DNA of 64,000 bases from Roseivirga sp. 4D4 (GCF_001747095.1 NZ_MDGP01000001.1:4322001-4386000); one strand, 5' to 3'; positions 35,737 through 44,722 are shown, counted from the first letter of the stretch. The notes: a model not told the origin generated them from the sequence alone. Numbers and translations are program-made.

Positions 35737-38140
35737 AAAGGAGATCAGGCAGTTTCTAAATTCCTTGATCGCTTATGTGGTCATAGGAGTCTTTCTAACA
35801 GGCATTGGTTTACTTACCTGGGTATTTCCAGAGACCAGTATCCTCACCTATGGCTATGCGGATATGGAAACCCTCTTCACCATGGGGCCTTTCGTTTTCA
35901 TGTTTCTGATTCCAGCCATTACCATGCGTATGCTGGCAGAAGAAAACAAAACGGGAACTATCGAACTGTTGTTGACCAGGCCTTTGACCGATTTTCAGAT
36001 CATCATGGGCAAGTTCCTCGCAGCATTTACTTTGGTGATCTTCTCGATTCTTCCAACGCTTATTTACTGTTATTCTATTTCCGAGTTGGGTAATCCTGTG
36101 GGTAACCTGGACGTGCCCGGTATTGCTGGCTCTTATCTGGGACTCATATTGTTGGGAGGTGTATTTGCCGCGATCGGTATACTGGCTTCATCCCTTAGCG
36201 AAAACCAAATCATTGCCTTTATTATCGCTGTTTTCTTCTGCTTTTTCATGTTTGCAGGGGTAGAGTCCTTAGCAGGTTTGTTCTCTGGTCAGTTGTCCAC
36301 TTTGATAGAAGAATTAAGTCTGAGTTATCATTTCGAAGCCATGGGGCGTGGACTAATTGATACCCGAAATGTAGCTTATTTTGTGAGTGTAGCGGCTATT
36401 GTGCTTTTGTTGACCCATTTGAAAATGGCGACAAGGCTTTTCTCTTTTAAACCTATTCGTAGTAAGATTTTGAGAGGTTTTGCGATTGGTATAATCGTCA
36501 TTCTTGTTTTCAATATTGCAGCAGCCAATGCCTATTTGAGGATAGATCTAACGGCCGATAAGCGCTTCACCTTAAAGCCTGCAACAGGTGAGTTATTGAG
36601 GAAATTGGACCAACCGCTCTCCATCGAGATCCTTTTAGCAGGAGATTTGCCTTCACAATATCTCAGATTACAAAAGTCTTTGGTGCAGACACTAAAGGAG
36701 TTTGAAAATAAGTCGGGTAGTCAGCTCAATTATTTCTTCACAGATTTTAATGATGCAGAAACCGATCAGGAACGGCAAGAAAACTTCGACTACTTAACCA
36801 GCCGACTGAGACTGTCACCGACTCAGGCCATTTTTAATGAAAATGGTAATCAGGTAAGACGCTTCATTTTCCCCTATGTTATTATAAGTTACAATGATCA
36901 GGCAGGTGCAATCCTGCTTTCTGATGGGGCAAAAATCGGCTTAACCCCTGATGAAGCGATTAACCAGTCCATTGAAAACTTAGAATTCAATCTAGCAGTA
37001 GGTATTCAGCGATTGGCTAAGGTCGATCGAAAAAAGATCGGACTGGTGAGAGGGCATCAAGAACTAGATTCTGTGAATATCGCTGGATTCAATGCTGAGA
37101 TGATCCAATATTTCGACCTAGAGTATGTGGATTTATCGGCACAAGATCGCATTAAAGGTTTTGATGCATTAATCATCTCCAAACCGCGGGAAGCATATTC
37201 AAGAGACGATAAGTTCAAGCTGGATCAATACATCATGCATGGTGGTAAAGCCCTGTTTTTGATTGATGCCTTGAATGCTGATATGGCAAGAGCCGCAGGG
37301 GCGGGGACATTAGGGCTACCTGTTGAAACAGGTCTGGACGACATGTTATTTCGCTATGGTGTTCGGCTGAACAAGAACTATGTTCAAGACATTCAGAATT
37401 TTGGTCGATACCCTGTTGTGGTTGATGATAATCAGAATATTATCAATCTGCCTTGGCCTTTCTATGCCGCTGTCAATGATTTTGCGGATCACCCAATTAC
37501 AAAAAATCTGGATGCGGTTTACGCCAGAACTTTCGGCACCATAGATACTGTAAAAGCGGATGGAGTCAAGAAGACACCTCTCATGTTTACTTCTGATTTC
37601 ACCAGAGTAATGGCCGCTCCCGCCCGAGTCGCCTTTGAAGACTACGCCAATCAGCCGGACCCGGCTAGTTTTGACCATGGGAGAGAACCGATCGCCTATC
37701 TATTGGAAGGTAGTTTCACTTCGCTTTTCAAAAACCGTGTGTTGTCGAATGAAGAAAAGGCTAGATTCAAAGGAGAAAGTGAGGATGGTAAGATCGTTGT
37801 AGTTTCTGATGGTGATATGATTCGGAATGAATTAGACCTGAGGAATGGTGCTCCAATGGAATTAGGCTTTAATCCCTTTCGGGAAGAAGGAGACAAAGTT
37901 CGATACGCAAACAAAGACTTTCTCTTTAATGCCTTAACCTATCTCACCGATGAAAACGGTTTGATAACCGCACGTGCCAAAGAAGTTCAAATTCGTCCTT
38001 TAAATAAGGTAAAGGTTAATGCCGAAAGAGCTTATTGGCAAGTACTCAACTTGGTCGGGCCGATCATCTTGATCGTTCTTTTCGGTGTTGCAAGAGGAGT
38101 TCTCCGGAAACGGAAATACAGTAGGTTTTCTAACGGCTAA
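35720..38140 (+). CDS. Fused GldF permease - GldG substrate-binding-like protein
   Basis: The 806-residue product combines two Gld proteins normally encoded separately in flavobacteria. Residues 1 to about 242 are GldF: six membrane segments with AEENKTGTIELLLTRPLTD. Residues about 247-806 are GldG. It begins with a membrane segment (LRGFAIGIIVILVFNI), then the GldG N-terminal hallmark YLRIDLTADKRFTLKPATG. A large periplasmic ABC-type-uncharacterised-transport domain follows, and a final membrane segment near 774-795 ends in a basic tail. The frame is continuous through the junction near 36450-36475. The gene overlaps gldA by 17 bp. In all cases the products should form one inner-membrane complex. 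Confidence 0.9.
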   Translation: MWAIYKKEIRQFLNSLIAYVVIGVFLTGIGLLTWVFPETSILTYGYADMETLFTMGPFVFMFLIPAITMRMLAEENKTGTIELLLTRPLTDFQIIMGKFLAAFTLVIFSILPTLIYCYSISELGNPVGNLDVPGIAGSYLGLILLGGVFAAIGILASSLSENQIIAFIIAVFFCFFMFAGVESLAGLFSGQLSTLIEELSLSYHFEAMGRGLIDTRNVAYFVSVAAIVLLLTHLKMATRLFSFKPIRSKILRGFAIGIIVILVFNIAAANAYLRIDLTADKRFTLKPATGELLRKLDQPLSIEILLAGDLPSQYLRLQKSLVQTLKEFENKSGSQLNYFFTDFNDAETDQERQENFDYLTSRLRLSPTQAIFNENGNQVRRFIFPYVIISYNDQAGAILLSDGAKIGLTPDEAINQSIENLEFNLAVGIQRLAKVDRKKIGLVRGHQELDSVNIAGFNAEMIQYFDLEYVDLSAQDRIKGFDALIISKPREAYSRDDKFKLDQYIMHGGKALFLIDALNADMARAAGAGTLGLPVETGLDDMLFRYGVRLNKNYVQDIQNFGRYPVVVDDNQNIINLPWPFYAAVNDFADHPITKNLDAVYARTFGTIDTVKADGVKKTPLMFTSDFTRVMAAPARVAFEDYANQPDPASFDHGREPIAYLLEGSFTSLFKNRVLSNEEKARFKGESEDGKIVVVSDGDMIRNELDLRNGAPMELGFNPFREEGDKVRYANKDFLFNALTYLTDENGLITARAKEVQIRPLNKVKVNAERAYWQVLNLVGPIILIVLFGVARGVLRKRKYSRFSNG

Positions 38141-38151
38141 TACCAGCTAAG

Positions 38152-38631
38152 ATGTTAAACACACCAGTCAATCGCGAAATATTTGGATTAACACCTGTTG
38201 ACTTAATTGATTTTAAACTCAAAGTGGCAGAAGTGAAGTCTACAGATATCGTTGTCGATTTAGGTTGCGGTGATGCAATGTCTCTTATTAGAGCAAATCA
38301 GCAGTATGGAGCGAAGGGCATAGGCCTTGAAATACTGCCGGAGGCTTTGGCCTTAGCCTATGATAAGATTAAGGAAAGTGAGCTGACCAATGAGATTCTG
38401 ATCATTGAAGAAGACATGATGGACTTTGATTTTAGCAAGGGTGACGTCTTCATCCTATACCTGAATAGAGGGGTTTTGGGCACACTATCTATGAAGCTCG
38501 AAAATGAGCTTAAACCTGGGGCCAGAATCGTCACACATGATTTTGATTTGCCAGGCTGGCAAGCGAAAAAGGCTTTCTCATTTCAAATGAGAAATGGCAC
38601 CTCTACGGAGGTGTTTCTCTATGAGCGATAG
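38152..38631 (+). CDS. Small class I SAM-dependent methyltransferase-like protein
   Basis: The 159-residue product has the SAM-binding motif I VVDLGCGDAMSLIRAN, a following acidic residue in GIGLEILPEAL, and EEDMMDFDFSKGDVFILYLN as motif II/III. The FKLKVAEVKSTDIVVDLGCGD opening resembles small protein-lysine methyltransferase-like enzymes that precede motif I with a helix. It lies 11 bp after gldF-gldG and may be co-transcribed. The substrate is unknown and a link to gliding is not shown. It is convergent with the rhodanese gene (3 bp between stops). Confidence 0.8.
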   Translation: MLNTPVNREIFGLTPVDLIDFKLKVAEVKSTDIVVDLGCGDAMSLIRANQQYGAKGIGLEILPEALALAYDKIKESELTNEILIIEEDMMDFDFSKGDVFILYLNRGVLGTLSMKLENELKPGARIVTHDFDLPGWQAKKAFSFQMRNGTSTEVFLYER

Positions 38632-38634
38632 TGA

Positions 38635-38952
38635 CTAGTATTTCTGAACGCTAGGGTCTATTTCATCTGCCCAAGCAAGAATGCCACCTTTTAAGTTATA
38701 GAGATTTTCGAAGCCGTGATTTGCTTCTAGCCAGCTGATCACATCGCCACTACGTTTGCCACTTCGGCAATGCACAATCACCTGCTTGTCCTTAGAGAAC
38801 TTATCCACGTTTTGTGGAACTGAGTTCATGGGGATTAACTCACCACCGATTTCTGCAATCTCAAATTCATTGGGTTCTCTCACGTCAATCAATTGAAAAT
38901 CGGTGCCAGATGATTTTAGAGCTTCAAGTTCTTTAACGGTAACTTCTTTCAT
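38635..38952 (-). CDS. Single-domain rhodanese-like sulfurtransferase
   Basis: The 105-residue product is a single rhodanese domain. It has LIDVREPNEFEIAEI and the active-site loop VHCRSGKRSG with catalytic Cys62. Such proteins carry persulfide sulfur. It is the last gene of the minus-strand siroheme/sulfite reductase operon, 10 bp after the Met8-like gene, so a role in handling reduced sulfur is likely (inference). No second domain is fused. Confidence 0.92.
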   Translation of the reverse strand: MKEVTVKELEALKSSGTDFQLIDVREPNEFEIAEIGGELIPMNSVPQNVDKFSKDKQVIVHCRSGKRSGDVISWLEANHGFENLYNLKGGILAWADEIDPSVQKY

Positions 38953-38962
38953 GTTGTCAATA

Positions 38963-39589
38963 TTAGTCCTTTTGTGCTAAAGGGCAACCTTCAGGGCAAG
39001 GGTTATCATTTTGTCTTTGAGAAACTAAGGATTGGGTGATGTGGTTCAGTTTTTTCACTTTAAATCCAAAATTTCCACCAAGCCGATCGCGAATCACCCT
39101 CATATTCTGCAGAAGACTATCCATCTCATGTGGTAGAGCCTCGTTCAATGCCTGTTTTAGTCGTTTGGCGATAGTTGGTGATTTTCCATTTGTCGAAATG
39201 GCGATTTTCAAGTCCCCTTTCGTGACAATACTACCCAAATAGAAATCACAGAGGTCAGGTGTGTCTGCTACATTAACTAAGATGTCTCTGGACTTAGCCT
39301 CGTTCCTTATGCTAACATTGGTTTCATGATCTTCAGTGGCGATGATTACCATTTGCATTCCGGTCAGGTCTTCATTGAAGAATTCACGTTCCAATAGCGT
39401 AACATGGTCGTGATTAGCAGCTAGCAACTTGATCTCTGTCTTAATTTCTTTTCCGACAAGGGTAACCTTAGCCTTGGGGCTACTCTTCAATAGGAATGTG
39501 AGTTTCTCAAGTCCGACCTCACCACCTCCGACTATAAGCGTGTCGAATTGTTGAACTTTTAAAAATACTGGGTATAATTCGTTGGCCAT
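38963..39589 (-). CDS. Precorrin-2 dehydrogenase / siroheme synthase N-terminal (Met8-like)
   Basis: The start is ATG 39589 (MANELYPVFLKV), one base after the cobA stop. A TTG at 39598 is less likely. The product (208 residues) has LIVGGGEVGLEKLTFLL (NAD loop), NVADTPDLCDFYLGSIV and SISTNGKSPT-like text (AISTNGKSPTIAKRL), all diagnostic for the bifunctional precorrin-2 dehydrogenase/ferrochelatase module of CysG or Met8p. It makes siroheme from precorrin-2 after CobA, for the sulfite reductase encoded upstream. It is split from the methyltransferase here rather than fused as in CysG. Confidence 0.92.
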   Translation of the reverse strand: MANELYPVFLKVQQFDTLIVGGGEVGLEKLTFLLKSSPKAKVTLVGKEIKTEIKLLAANHDHVTLLEREFFNEDLTGMQMVIIATEDHETNVSIRNEAKSRDILVNVADTPDLCDFYLGSIVTKGDLKIAISTNGKSPTIAKRLKQALNEALPHEMDSLLQNMRVIRDRLGGNFGFKVKKLNHITQSLVSQRQNDNPCPEGCPLAQKD

Positions 39590-39590
39590 G

Positions 39591-40355
39591 TTATCCAAAG
39601 TATTGGTTGAGCTTGAAGCGTTCTTTCCACGATATATCGGACAGACTCACTGTTTCACCAATGACGATCACTGCGGGGGAAGATATGCTTTCTGCCTTTG
39701 CTTTAGCATAAATTGAGTCGACCGTATCTATTACTATTCTCTCATTTGCCATGGTGCCGTTTTGGATAATAGCAACAGGAGTTTCCTGTTTACCATATGC
39801 AGAGAATGTCTCACAGATTTCCTTAAGCTTCCTCGTTCCCATCAAGATGACTACTGTGGCGGTGGATTGTGCTGCGAGGCTTATGTCTTTGGTCATCGTA
39901 CCGTCCTTAGAGGTGGCTGTAACTGCCCAATAACTTTGACTCACACCTCTACTGGTTAGTGGTATTCCCTGTAAAGCGGGTACCGCATGAGCACTGCTGA
40001 TACCAGGGACTATGGCAGTTTCGATATTGTGATCTCTCACATACTCGACCTCTTCATAACCCCTACCGAAAATGAATGGGTCTCCACCTTTTAGGCGGAC
40101 CACATGCCCCTTTTCTTTGGCAAAATGCACGATCAATTCGTTGATTGTATCTTGCGTATGGCTGTGCTTGCCCACACGCTTGCCTACATAGATCTTCTCG
40201 ACCTTTGGCTTGGCATAGGTGAGCAGTTCCTTACTTGCCAGGTCATCATAGAGAATCGCATCGGCATCGGCAATGGCTTTTATACCTTTCAAGCTGATCA
40301 AGTCAGGGTCTCCAGGTCCGGCACCCACTAGGGTGAGTTTAGGGTATGTGTTCAT
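39591..40355 (-). CDS. cobA: Uroporphyrinogen-III C-methyltransferase (SUMT)
   Basis: The 254-residue product has the SUMT motifs LVGAGPGDPDLISLKG, ILYDDLASKELL, VRLKGGDPFIFGRGYEE, VPGISSAHAVPAL and PLTSRGVS. It methylates uroporphyrinogen III twice to precorrin-2. No cobalamin genes are near. The gene is placed between the sulfite reductase (1-bp gap) and the Met8-like gene (1-bp gap), which shows that its product feeds siroheme. All are in one minus-strand operon. Confidence 0.97.
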   Translation of the reverse strand: MNTYPKLTLVGAGPGDPDLISLKGIKAIADADAILYDDLASKELLTYAKPKVEKIYVGKRVGKHSHTQDTINELIVHFAKEKGHVVRLKGGDPFIFGRGYEEVEYVRDHNIETAIVPGISSAHAVPALQGIPLTSRGVSQSYWAVTATSKDGTMTKDISLAAQSTATVVILMGTRKLKEICETFSAYGKQETPVAIIQNGTMANERIVIDTVDSIYAKAKAESISSPAVIVIGETVSLSDISWKERFKLNQYFG

Positions 40356-40356
40356 T

Positions 40357-42501
40357 TTAAGCTTTGTAGAAGTCTGTGATCACTAGTTTTTCTTCGTTGT
40401 CAGATGCTTTTAATTGAACCTCTCTGAATAACCTGACGCGCTCAAGAAATGCTCCTGCATCCTTGAAATACCCCTGAGCAAATTCGGAGCTCGGTTGCTC
40501 TACTTTCATTCTTAGCACAAATGCTTTGAATCCATCTGCTAGTTTGAAGAATTCATGATCTCCAAAGTGTTCTTCAAAACTCTCGATTATACCGATCTGA
40601 GTATTGCATTTGATGTCTTCACTGAGCAGTAAAGCTTTTGCACCAATCACGAAACTGCTATAGCTGTTATAAATGGAATCGGCCCAAGCAGCTTGCTCCA
40701 ATCCTTCCTTGGCCCAATCAAGTCGCTCTTGAGACTCTTCGATTATGGTTCCGATTACATCCAGCATCACACTGGCACATTCACCAACACCAATCTCCGG
40801 AATAAAGTCTTCGGTTTTTCCCCAGTCCATATGATCTTCTCTAGCCAATGAAGGGACATTGGCTAGCGGCTTGAGCAGATGGTAGAAGTGTATTTTACCG
40901 AGTCTTTGATAAAAGTCATTGAAGTATTCACCGGCTTCAGATTTGGCCTCATATTCCCGAAGTACCATGGCCAAACCTGACGGAATCCGTTTAGTAGGAA
41001 TCTTGATCACTTTCTCTGCTATAAATCCTTCTCCCGTGGGTGAGAGTCCGCCACCAATCACTACTTGCATTGCTGGAATGACTAGAGCTCCATTCTTGAT
41101 GGAACTTCCATGAAAGCCAATGTTGGCTGCCATATGCTGACCGCAGGCATTCATACAACCACTAATTTTGATCTTGATATAGGACTCATCAATAAGGTGC
41201 TTGAATTCTGTGCTGAGCATCTCCTCTAGTTTCGTAGTCAGGGCAGTGCTGTTTGTCACTGCTAGATTACAGGTATCGCTTCCCGGACAAGCGGTTATGT
41301 CATGGGTAGAGTCGAAACCAGGCTTGCTCAAGTCTAGCTCAGACAAGGTTCTGTAGATGCAGGGTAGGTATTCAGCCCTAACATACCTCAATAGAAGCCC
41401 TTGATTGGCCGTGACCCGTATATCATCTGCTGCGTATTGTCTCACCAGTTTGGCAAGAGACCTGGCCGATTTCGAATGGATGTCTCCAAGAGGTACCCTA
41501 ATCCAGACACCAAAGTAGTCCTTTTGCTTCTGCTCAAATACATTGGTCCGTTTCCAGTCTTCAAAGGTTTCCCAGTCTTCTATTTCTACTTTCGGTACTG
41601 ATTTTTCCTCAGGTATAATCGTAGGAACCAAGTCGTCATCCACGACAAAGCTTTGATTAGCGAGTGCTTTTCTTTCTGCTTCTACGAGTTCCATTAGCTG
41701 CTCAAAGCCTATCTTTTTGAGCAAGAATTTCATACGAGCCTTGCTTCGGTTAGCTCGTTCTCCATAGCGATCAAATACGCGTATTAATGCCTCCGTAAAA
41801 GGGATGATTTGATCAGCCTCGAGAAATTCATAGGCCGTTTGAGCGGGTATGGCCTGCGCGCCTAAACCACCTCCAATAACTACTTTGAAACCACGTATGC
41901 TCTGATTGCCTTCATATTTTAGTTTTGGAATAAAACCCGCATCATGGAAATAGGTCATGGCAGTATCTTTTTCATCTGAGGCAAAAGCGATTTTTACTTT
42001 TCGGCCCATGTCCTGGCAGATTGGATTCCGCAGAAAGTAGTGGGTTAAGGCATGCGCATAAGGGCTAATGTCAAAAGGTTCGTTTGGGTTGATACCAGCA
42101 TCTGGTGATGCGGTCACATTTCGAACAGTATTGCCGCAGGCCTCCCGAAGTGTAACATCCTCTTCTTCAAGTTCCGACCATAGTGCTGGAGAATCGGCTA
42201 GCTTTACGTAATGTAACTGGATGTCTTGCCGCGTGGTGAGGTGTAGGTTACCTGTTGCATACTTATCAGACGTATCCGCGATCTTAATGAGCTGTTGTGC
42301 CGTGACTTTGCCATAAGGCAATTTGATACGAATCATTTGTACGCCTGGCTGCCTTTGCCCATAGACCCCACGGGTTAGTCGGAACAGTTTGAATTTGTCC
42401 TCTTCGATTTCTCCTCTGTTGAATTTATCAATCCTGCTTTGGAGTTCGAGAATATCTTTTTTGGCTGTCTTGCTGACTTTAGTTGAAACGCTTAATGACA
42501 T
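40357..42501 (-). CDS. Assimilatory nitrite/sulfite reductase hemoprotein with C-terminal extension (probable sulfite reductase)
   Basis: The 714-residue product has two NIR/SIR half-domains. The siroheme-[4Fe-4S] ligands are Cys405 and Cys411 (ACPGSDTCNLA, CX5C) and Cys449 and Cys453 (SGCMNACGQH, CX3C). The N-terminal half has VTAQQLIKIADTSDKY and NLHLTTRQDIQLHYV. Sulfite rather than nitrite is the likely substrate because the other sulfate-assimilation genes lie next door and no nitrate genes do. The last 130 residues or so (from about 585, ECASVMLDVIGTIIEE) are helical and not part of the usual reductase. It is the first gene of a four-gene operon with cobA, the Met8-like gene and the rhodanese. 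A shared operator-like palindrome lies upstream. Confidence 0.9.
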   Translation of the reverse strand: MSLSVSTKVSKTAKKDILELQSRIDKFNRGEIEEDKFKLFRLTRGVYGQRQPGVQMIRIKLPYGKVTAQQLIKIADTSDKYATGNLHLTTRQDIQLHYVKLADSPALWSELEEEDVTLREACGNTVRNVTASPDAGINPNEPFDISPYAHALTHYFLRNPICQDMGRKVKIAFASDEKDTAMTYFHDAGFIPKLKYEGNQSIRGFKVVIGGGLGAQAIPAQTAYEFLEADQIIPFTEALIRVFDRYGERANRSKARMKFLLKKIGFEQLMELVEAERKALANQSFVVDDDLVPTIIPEEKSVPKVEIEDWETFEDWKRTNVFEQKQKDYFGVWIRVPLGDIHSKSARSLAKLVRQYAADDIRVTANQGLLLRYVRAEYLPCIYRTLSELDLSKPGFDSTHDITACPGSDTCNLAVTNSTALTTKLEEMLSTEFKHLIDESYIKIKISGCMNACGQHMAANIGFHGSSIKNGALVIPAMQVVIGGGLSPTGEGFIAEKVIKIPTKRIPSGLAMVLREYEAKSEAGEYFNDFYQRLGKIHFYHLLKPLANVPSLAREDHMDWGKTEDFIPEIGVGECASVMLDVIGTIIEESQERLDWAKEGLEQAAWADSIYNSYSSFVIGAKALLLSEDIKCNTQIGIIESFEEHFGDHEFFKLADGFKAFVLRMKVEQPSSEFAQGYFKDAGAFLERVRLFREVQLKASDNEEKLVITDFYKA

Positions 42502-42566
42502 AATTAATACTATTTGATCTGCCTGATGCGAAGAATTGAACGCAAAGTAAATGAAAAGGATATAAA

Positions 42567-42587
42567 ACCTACCAATTAAGTAGGGTA
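42567..42587. promoter_or_regulatory. Palindrome upstream of sulfite reductase, shared with the cysH-D-N promoter
   Basis: CCTAC (42568-42572) and GTAGG (42580-42584) form an inverted repeat separated by 7 bp, followed by GTAATA. The same CTAC-N7-GTAGGG arrangement occurs at 44412-44428 before the DUF2061/cysH operon. The site is about 66 bp upstream of the sulfite reductase ATG. A candidate regulator, an Rrf2 family protein, is encoded at 43978-44391. Confidence 0.55.
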
Positions 42588-42767
42588 ATAATATTCAAAA
42601 GGTTCCATCTTAATGTAAAACGTGAAGAATTGCTTTGGAATGGGTAGCGCGGCTGACATTAAAAGAAGCTCATGTTGGCGCTTCAAAAAGGGGTAATAAA
42701 GTTCTATGTATAGATTTTATTGTTAATTTTATCCGCTTAATAAAACCATCTCAAAAATCGACCATTT

Positions 42768-43889
42768 ATGAAGTTTATTGTTTCTTCAGCCGAGCTTCTC
42801 AAGCGACTTTCTAACATTAATGGAGTAATTACCACCAACCCTGTGGTACCTATTTTAGAAAACTTTTTATTCGAAATTAATGATGGGCTTTTGACCATCA
42901 CAGCTTCTGATCTTCAGACATCAATGATCACTGAAATAGATGTTGAAGCAAAGGAAAATGGTAGTATAGCGGTTCCTGCGAGGATTTTGATGGATACCCT
43001 AAAGAATTTACCGGAGCAACCGGTGACTTTCAGCATAGATGGTGATACTTATAGTGTCGAAATTAATTCTGACAATGGTCGCTATAAGTTGGCTGGTGAA
43101 AACGCCACCGACTTTCCAAAAGTGCCAGATGTAACTGATGCTTATTCTGTGGACATGTCAACAGACGTTTTGAGCAGCGCCATTAATAATTCGATTTTTG
43201 CAACGAGTAACGATGAGCTAAGACCCGCGATGACTGGAGTCTTTGTTAAGCTAGATGATACAAATACGACTTTTGTGGCAACAGACGGTCACAGATTGGT
43301 AAGATACAGAAGAGTGGATGTCGCTACCGATTCTGGAATGTCGATCATTATACCGAGAAAGGCATTGAACCTGTTGAAGTCGACTCTTCCATCAGAGAAT
43401 TCAAATGTGATCTTGGAGTACAACGCATCAAATGCATACTTCAACTTCAATAATATTAAAATGATCTGCCGCTTGATCGATGAGCGATTCCCAGATTATG
43501 AGAATGTAATCCCGAGTGAGAACCCGATTGAGATGACCATCGATCGAAATGAGTTCTTGGGTTCATTGAAAAGGATTTCGATTTACGCTAACAAAACCAC
43601 TCATCAAATCCGATTGAAGATTACAGGCAGTGAGTTGACGATTTCAGCAGAGGATTTAGATTTCTCTAACGAAGCGAAAGAGACTTTGGCTTGTGAGCAT
43701 GAAGGTGAGGATCTGGAAATTGGCTTCAACGCTAAGTTTTTGGTAGAGATGTTGGGTAACCTACACTCTAAGTCAATAACGCTGCAGATGTCTGCACCGA
43801 ATAGAGCCGGACTAATCGTACCTGGAGAGAAGGACGAAAGCGAGGACATCTTGATGCTAGTAATGCCAGTTATGTTGAATAACTACTAG
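42768..43889 (+). CDS. dnaN: DNA polymerase III sliding clamp (beta subunit)
   Basis: The 373-residue product has the three-domain clamp fold. It begins MKFIVSSAELLKRL, and has VPILENFLFEI, ATDGHRLVRYR (clamp motif) and IIPRKALNLL. The C-terminal end, MLVMPVMLNNY, is the usual M-P-M-R-L-like terminus with local variation. It tethers the replicative polymerase to DNA. It is a lone gene here, away from dnaA. The C-terminal stop is followed 24 bp later by a strong terminator. Confidence 0.98.
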   Translation: MKFIVSSAELLKRLSNINGVITTNPVVPILENFLFEINDGLLTITASDLQTSMITEIDVEAKENGSIAVPARILMDTLKNLPEQPVTFSIDGDTYSVEINSDNGRYKLAGENATDFPKVPDVTDAYSVDMSTDVLSSAINNSIFATSNDELRPAMTGVFVKLDDTNTTFVATDGHRLVRYRRVDVATDSGMSIIIPRKALNLLKSTLPSENSNVILEYNASNAYFNFNNIKMICRLIDERFPDYENVIPSENPIEMTIDRNEFLGSLKRISIYANKTTHQIRLKITGSELTISAEDLDFSNEAKETLACEHEGEDLEIGFNAKFLVEMLGNLHSKSITLQMSAPNRAGLIVPGEKDESEDILMLVMPVMLNNY

Positions 43890-43913
43890 GCGATCAATCA
43901 ATGAAATTTATCT

Positions 43914-43935
43914 AAGGAGCTTCGGCTCCTTTTTT
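43914..43935 (+). terminator. Rho-independent terminator after dnaN
   Basis: AAGGAGC (43914-43920), tetraloop TTCG, and GCTCCTT (43925-43931) form a stable hairpin, with Ts continuing to 43935. The UUCG tetraloop and T-run make this a textbook terminator. Confidence 0.92.
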
Positions 43936-43977
43936 GTTGGAAAAATTGAATAACTTAGAATTACAAAAGATCAGAAT

Positions 43978-44391
43978 TTGCTAAGCAAAAAAACCCAATA
44001 TGCCTTTCATGCCTTGACCTATCTGGCAGAAAATCACAGCAAAGGGCCTATCCTAATTTCAGAGATTTCTCAAGAGCGGCAGATTTCATTAAAGTTCTTG
44101 GAGAACATCTTACTTGAACTTAAAAAGTCTGGTGTATTGGGAAGTAAGAAAGGAAAAGGGGGAGGATACTACCTGATAAAATCAGCCGAAGAGATTCCAT
44201 TGGCAAAAGTAATTCGAGTCCTAGACGGGCCAATCGCTTTGTTACCCTGTGTCAGCCTTAACTATTATGAGAAGTGCGAAAACTGCCAGGAGGAGATCTG
44301 CGGTTTAAATCGTGTTATGGCAGATGTGCGTGACAACACCCTAAAAGTTCTAGAAAACAAGACACTTAAAGACATTTTAAGGAACCGATAG
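43978..44391 (+). CDS. Rrf2 family transcriptional regulator
   Basis: The 137-residue product opens with LSKKTQYAFHALTYLAENH, the standard Rrf2 N-terminus, followed by the winged HTH (EISQERQISLKFLENILLELKKSGV) and GSKKGKGGGYYL. It has four cysteines: CVSL, CENC and C in EICGL. The last three fall in the region where IscR-type members bind a cluster. The start is TTG at 43978, 43 bp after the dnaN terminator; no ATG fits the family N-terminus. Because it sits directly before the cys genes, it is likely their regulator, comparable to CymR-type proteins (inference). Confidence 0.9.
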   Translation: MLSKKTQYAFHALTYLAENHSKGPILISEISQERQISLKFLENILLELKKSGVLGSKKGKGGGYYLIKSAEEIPLAKVIRVLDGPIALLPCVSLNYYEKCENCQEEICGLNRVMADVRDNTLKVLENKTLKDILRNR

Positions 44392-44411
44392 ATTTTTTTT
44401 GCGTTATTAGT

Positions 44412-44442
44412 CTACAAAAAAGGTAGGGAATACATAGATTTG
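44412..44442 (+). promoter_or_regulatory. Candidate operator and -7 element for the DUF2061-cysH-cysD-cysN operon
   Basis: CTAC-N7-GTAGGG spans 44412-44428 and matches the palindrome upstream of the sulfite reductase. A perfect Bacteroidota -7 element TAGATTTG lies at 44435-44442, 30 bp before the DUF2061 ATG. The palindrome covers the -33 region, and no good TTTG is seen at -33. Confidence 0.6.
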
Positions 44443-44471
44443 CAAATGTAAGTCTATTGACGTGACGAAAT

Positions 44472-44720
44472 ATGCTATTAGATACGACCATTAACAGAAG
44501 GATTGAGACTATCTCGAATAAGAGTGATAGTAACCTGAAAAGCATCGCCAAAACCATCAGTTGGCGTATTGTAGGTACAATTGATACCATGCTCATAGCT
44601 TATTTTGTGACAGGTGAGGTAGCAATGGCCCTATCGATCGGTTCGGTAGAAGTAGTCTCCAAAATGATCTTGTATTATCTCCATGAGCGGGCATGGGCTA
44701 ACGTAAAACTCAGAAAGTAG
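44472..44720 (+). CDS. DUF2061 small membrane protein
   Basis: The 82-residue product has KTISWRIVGTIDTMLIAYFVTGE and KMILYYLHERAWANV, the two halves of DUF2061 with two membrane helices. DUF2061 proteins are found in sulfate assimilation clusters of Bacteroidota and Proteobacteria. Their molecular role is unknown to me. It is the first gene of the operon and ends 2 bp before cysH. A role in sulfate or sulfite handling is inferred only from context. Confidence 0.88.
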   Translation: MLLDTTINRRIETISNKSDSNLKSIAKTISWRIVGTIDTMLIAYFVTGEVAMALSIGSVEVVSKMILYYLHERAWANVKLRK

Positions 44721-44722
44721 GA

